Shown here: one piece after another, positions 29,916 through 31,104 of the stretch
Position numbering within the stretch: position 1 is the first letter of the stretch
Layout of the letters: each line of letters begins with the position of its first letter
IMG/VR virus record: IMGVR_UViG_3300003690_000038
Span: 6,440-37,543 of that record
Direction: 5' to 3' (one strand)
Source: a virus
Length of the DNA stretch: 31,104 bases
Notes under the pieces: generated by a model
What the model was told of the DNA's origin: nothing
Database searches by the model: none
What the model saw: the letters and a program-made list of their open reading frames with translations, nothing else
Made by a program: the position numbers and the translations under genes

Positions 29916-31104
29916 ATGGCTATTGATAGAAATCCTAAATGGAGAAAAACTCAAGGCGGCCCAATTCGCAAAGGCGCCATAAAAAAATTAAGAAGAAAGA
30001 TTCAACTGGGCGATGCCTTTCCCACCGGGAGAAGTTTCTTAGCTACAAATCGATTAGGCGCTTATGATACATTTAATTATAGAGCGAAATACACTGGACA
30101 TGCTTATGACAACTATCATGGCAACAAAGAGGCATTGAGATTTTTTAAAAGCGAAGTTCAATTTTATGGATTAATTGATGAAAGCGGATATGCAATTATC
30201 CCACTCAAAAAAAGTTTGTCTGCAGAGCTGGCGCCCATATTCAGCGTTGCAGATCCTAACTTTGTACCCACTGGCCGCGGCCGGTATGGTACCAACAAAA
30301 AAGAGAGTAGCTTAACCATTCAAGAGAAAATCGTAGGATATATGAGTCAATATATGCAACGCCAACGAGCACTACATCCAATTATGAATAGCAAAAGCCA
30401 GGATGCACCAGTTCTGGCAAATGAGATTGCTCGAAAGGCATTTGATGATTTTGTAGGTGCCTATAATATTAAAATTAAAGAGTTGGAAATGGAAAATGAT
30501 ATAAATAGTAAATTTTTGAAAGATTTAAAAGCTCATAAAGGCTATGAAGATCCGCTGAAGGCATACAAGACATATAATCAAAATCTTTACTCTCAATTTG
30601 ATATATTTTTAACAAAAGGGAGGTTGATGAAAAAGATTGTAGATTTTGATACATTTGTGCCAATAATGACGGAGTATATCGAGCGCCTGGGGTCGAAGTA
30701 TCCTATTACTTTTAATGGGTATATAACAAGCAAGTGGAACACCCCTCTCTCAAGCGGCTTAATGATTGAAGTGGCTGATTTAAAGTATTCGGAGGATCAA
30801 AAGAAGATCAATGAATTTATTGACGATCCAGCATTTCAAATATATGCAGATCTTGCACTACGTCATGGATTTATAATTGATCGTCATATACCATGGCGCT
30901 TGGTTTGTAACCTGGGCTCACAACAATTTATCAATTATTCTGTGCAAGACCCATATTATATCAATACCACAGCTGAATTTTTTGTTAATTATTATAGAAA
31001 AGCTTGTTGGCAATCGACTAGAGATTTAGTACAAACATTTATTAGTTTTTACACTTCTTTTGTTGTTAAATATCCAGGGTTTAACGATTATGTTTGGTGC
31101 GAGG
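29916..31104 (+). CDS. Baseplate-region virion protein (partial, runs off the window)
   Basis: The frame is open from the ATG at 29916 to the window end, 396 codons without a stop, with AAGGAT 10 bases upstream. I translated it by hand across all lines. The N-terminus is basic (MAIDRNPKWRKTQGGPIRKG, KKLRRKIQLG). Further on are GNKEALRFFKSEVQFYGLIDE, SSGLMIEVADLKYSEDQKKI, FIDDPAFQIYADLALRHGFIID and PWRLVCNLGSQQFINYSVQD, a pattern I associate with large uncharacterised structural proteins near the baseplate genes in marine T4-like phages. There is no signal peptide. The family name and role are not known to me. Confidence 0.8.
   Translation, partial: MAIDRNPKWRKTQGGPIRKGAIKKLRRKIQLGDAFPTGRSFLATNRLGAYDTFNYRAKYTGHAYDNYHGNKEALRFFKSEVQFYGLIDESGYAIIPLKKSLSAELAPIFSVADPNFVPTGRGRYGTNKKESSLTIQEKIVGYMSQYMQRQRALHPIMNSKSQDAPVLANEIARKAFDDFVGAYNIKIKELEMENDINSKFLKDLKAHKGYEDPLKAYKTYNQNLYSQFDIFLTKGRLMKKIVDFDTFVPIMTEYIERLGSKYPITFNGYITSKWNTPLSSGLMIEVADLKYSEDQKKINEFIDDPAFQIYADLALRHGFIIDRHIPWRLVCNLGSQQFINYSVQDPYYINTTAEFFVNYYRKACWQSTRDLVQTFISFYTSFVVKYPGFNDYVWCE

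Overview
The window is a contiguous stretch of late structural genes from a T4-superfamily (myovirus-type) tailed phage. All recognisable genes lie on the + strand and are tightly packed, with gaps mostly under 60 bases. The virion modules identify the lineage: prohead protease (gp21-like), prohead scaffold (gp22-like), major capsid protein (gp23-like), neck proteins (gp13/gp14 positions), sheath terminator (gp15-like), contractile sheath (gp18-like), tube (gp19-like), hub assembly proteins (gp26-like and a small partner), tape measure, tube-baseplate adaptor (gp48/54-like) and a LysM-type baseplate wedge protein (gp53-like). Base composition by eye is moderate to AT-leaning. The long proteins with low-complexity fibre repeats resemble aquatic or marine T4-like phages. 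The host cannot be read from the window. Most starts have strong Shine-Dalgarno sequences (AAGGAG, GGAGG), so the host uses ordinary SD-led initiation.

Layout. 1-2432: end of an unknown gene, gp21-like protease, a ParB/Srx-fold protein with an N-terminal segment resembling a capsid-targeting peptide, a second short protein with a similar N-terminus, and a bS21 ribosomal protein homologue. 2435-9930: a small structural protein, two long repeat-built fibre-like proteins, a BNR/Asp-box propeller-like protein and a small unknown gene, all placed between protease and scaffold. 9996-12980: scaffold and major capsid protein. 13005-13681: a small putative virion protein flanked by strong terminators and a recurring promoter-like motif. 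13707-16370: neck and tail completion. 16472-20074: sheath and tube. 20075-20645: a small gene with the targeting-like N-terminus and a chimeric mini-ORF made of a gp21 5' end joined to an out-of-frame gp19 3' end, with a perfect 22-base palindrome at the join. 20646-31104: tail assembly, tape measure and baseplate genes; the last gene runs off the window.

How the genes work together. The head is built on the scaffold, matured by the protease and probably decorated by fibre-like and small beta-rich proteins. [LI]-x-E sites recur in the scaffold, the capsid protein propeptide and the targeting-tagged small proteins, which fits a shared proteolytic maturation pathway. Three intrinsic terminators and five copies of an AACTANTTA motif divide the region into late transcription units. 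The most unusual points are a possible virion-packaged ParB-fold protein, the shared N-terminal targeting module, the phage bS21, the gp21/gp19 chimeric scar, the candidate non-T4 late promoter, and the GC-rich arms on the 1119-residue baseplate-region protein.
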